Assembly (NCBI GenBank): GCA_964242325.1
Contig: CAXTCI010000041.1
Location: 1-32,134 of the forward strand
Length of the DNA: 32,134 nucleotides
Origin: DASWOJ01 sp964242325
Lineage (GTDB): Bacteria > Pseudomonadota > Alphaproteobacteria > Acetobacterales > Acetobacteraceae
Direction: 5' to 3'
Shown here in pieces: positions 31,308 through 32,134 of this stretch. Every line of letters begins with the position of its first letter. Position 1 is the first letter of the stretch. The notes beneath the pieces are model-generated. The model did not search any database. It saw only the letters and a list, made by a program, of their open reading frames with translations, and was not told the origin of the DNA. Made by a program: the position numbers and the translations under genes.

Positions 31308-32075
31308 CTAATGGCCTGCCTGCCCCGGCAGGGCCACAAAGCCCGGTAGCACACCCAAGAACCTTTCGGCAGGGACTCCGCCACCCTCCGCCGCAGCGAA
31401 CGCACGCAATGCCCGGTCCAGCGCCGCCGGACCGCCAAACTGGAAACCGATCTGGCTGGCATAGGCGCAACTGGATGCCACGCGCCGGTCCAGCCCAGAA
31501 GTGACATCGGCGGCGCAGGATGGAAGGGTACCAAGCCTGACGTCCGGCGGTACATCCGGGTTACGGATCGCGTAAGGCGCATCGCGGTAGAACGCAAGCG
31601 GGGGCGGGTCCGTGAGCGCCAGCACGGCGGTGATGAGCTGGCGATGGTCCACGTGGCTGCCTAGGCCCTGCGGCGTGACAATCAGGTCGGGGCGCAGGGT
31701 TTCCACCAACTCCGCCAGCAGCGTTGCCAGCGGCCTCCAGATGTCGTCCCCGTCCAGCAGCGGGCCGAATAGCGCCGGGGCGGAGTGGTAGCCGCGATGC
31801 GGTGCTTCGGGCAGGTCCAGCCATCGTGGCTCCGTCCCGAGGATCGCCGCCGCCGCCCGGTCCTCCTCGCGGCGCAGCGCCATGTAGTCAACTTCGGGCC
31901 CTAGGCCCTTATCGGTCTGGCAGGCTAGCGCGAAGCCGGTGGGGGCTGGTACCGACCGGGTGAATGCAGTCGCCATGACGGTGCGCCAGCCGGCATCACC
32001 AAGCTGCGCCAGCAAGCCGCCGCAGGAAAATGCGGCGTCATCCAAGTGCGGGGACAGGAACAAGGCCGTAGGCAT
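31308..32075 (-). CDS. PIG-L/LmbE family deacetylase
   Basis: A 255-aa zinc-dependent deacetylase of the PIG-L/LmbE superfamily, which removes acetyl groups from GlcNAc-type sugars and glycoconjugates. The metal site is intact: PHLDD at 9-13 and HVDH at 141-144, with VTPQGLGSHVDHRQL. No signal peptide is evident, so it should act in the cytoplasm, perhaps on an N-acetylated sugar precursor. It lies 67 bp upstream of the opgH-like gene on the same strand and could be part of that locus. Whether it shares the pathway is uncertain. Confidence 0.92.
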   Translation of the reverse strand: MPTALFLSPHLDDAAFSCGGLLAQLGDAGWRTVMATAFTRSVPAPTGFALACQTDKGLGPEVDYMALRREEDRAAAAILGTEPRWLDLPEAPHRGYHSAPALFGPLLDGDDIWRPLATLLAELVETLRPDLIVTPQGLGSHVDHRQLITAVLALTDPPPLAFYRDAPYAIRNPDVPPDVRLGTLPSCAADVTSGLDRRVASSCAYASQIGFQFGGPAALDRALRAFAAAEGGGVPAERFLGVLPGFVALPGQAGH

Positions 32076-32090
32076 CAGGGGGCCGCTTGC

Positions 32091-32134
32091 TTCTCCCTCT
32101 CCCTCCGGGAGAGGGCCGGGGTGAGGGGGTCTTG
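32091..32134. repeat. Inverted-repeat element, copy G, cut by the window end
   Basis: The left arm, CTCCGGGAGAGGGCCGGGG with GAGGGGGTCTTG, matches the left arms of copies D and F, including GTCTT after it. The core and right arm lie beyond the window. It is 15 bases upstream of the PIG-L start, so it lies in that gene's 5' region. Confidence 0.88.

Overview
The window is GC-rich throughout and looks like chromosomal DNA of an alphaproteobacterium, most likely an Acetobacteraceae/Rhodospirillales member. This rests on the classic SRP RNA - dnaX - ybaB - recR block, alphaproteobacterial-type protein sequences (AnmK, DUF427, DUF4864, a small disordered protein) and heavy Ala/Gly/Arg codon use. 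No tRNA, rRNA, CRISPR array, intact insertion sequence or phage gene was seen. The taxon is an inference from composition and protein style.

Layout. (1) 1-3.5 kb: a replication/repair block read leftwards: SRP RNA, dnaX, ybaB, recR. (2) 3.6-9.4 kb: a small conserved hydrophilic protein, a MATE exporter, a DUF427 protein, a MetX-like alpha/beta hydrolase coupled to a PhzF-like isomerase, and a PRISE-type (progesterone 5-beta-reductase-like) SDR reductase. (3) 9.7-15.9 kb: small-molecule and stress genes: an EthD-like protein, a LysR regulator divergent from a cupin of the bacterial hydroxynitrile lyase type, a decayed Bcr/CflA-type MFS gene, an aldo/keto reductase, Ohr, a second cupin, a lytic transglycosylase and a GST. 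(4) 15.9-18.9 kb: a peptidoglycan-recycling operon, with a sugar kinase fused to MurQ and overlapping AnmK. (5) 19-24.6 kb: a CPA1 Na+/H+ antiporter, a two-domain dihydroxyacetone kinase, an unknown protein, an endonuclease III-like protein and a PNPOx-fold protein. (6) 24.8-32.1 kb: a leftward glycan locus with a PIG-L deacetylase, an OpgH-like glucosyltransferase, a DUF4864 protein, two paralogous secreted beta-helix proteins and a secreted GH42-like glycosidase.

Two themes stand out. The first is the OpgH - DUF4864 - beta-helix - beta-helix - GH42-like operon. It has a membrane glucosyltransferase of osmoregulated periplasmic glucan type but no OpgG/OpgD partner here; exported beta-helix and glycosidase proteins occupy that place. 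This is my best candidate for an undescribed system, probably a noncanonical glucan made and trimmed at the cell surface. The second is a family of about 150-bp intergenic repeats (six full or partial loci plus one cut by the window end). Each full copy is two inverted GC-rich hairpins around a variable core. They sit exactly at gene boundaries and in three cases supply a Shine-Dalgarno/start region or a stop codon and C-terminal tail to the neighbouring gene.

Start codons were chosen by eye from ribosome-binding sites, overlaps and family N-termini. Functional calls rest on motif recognition, not on database searches.
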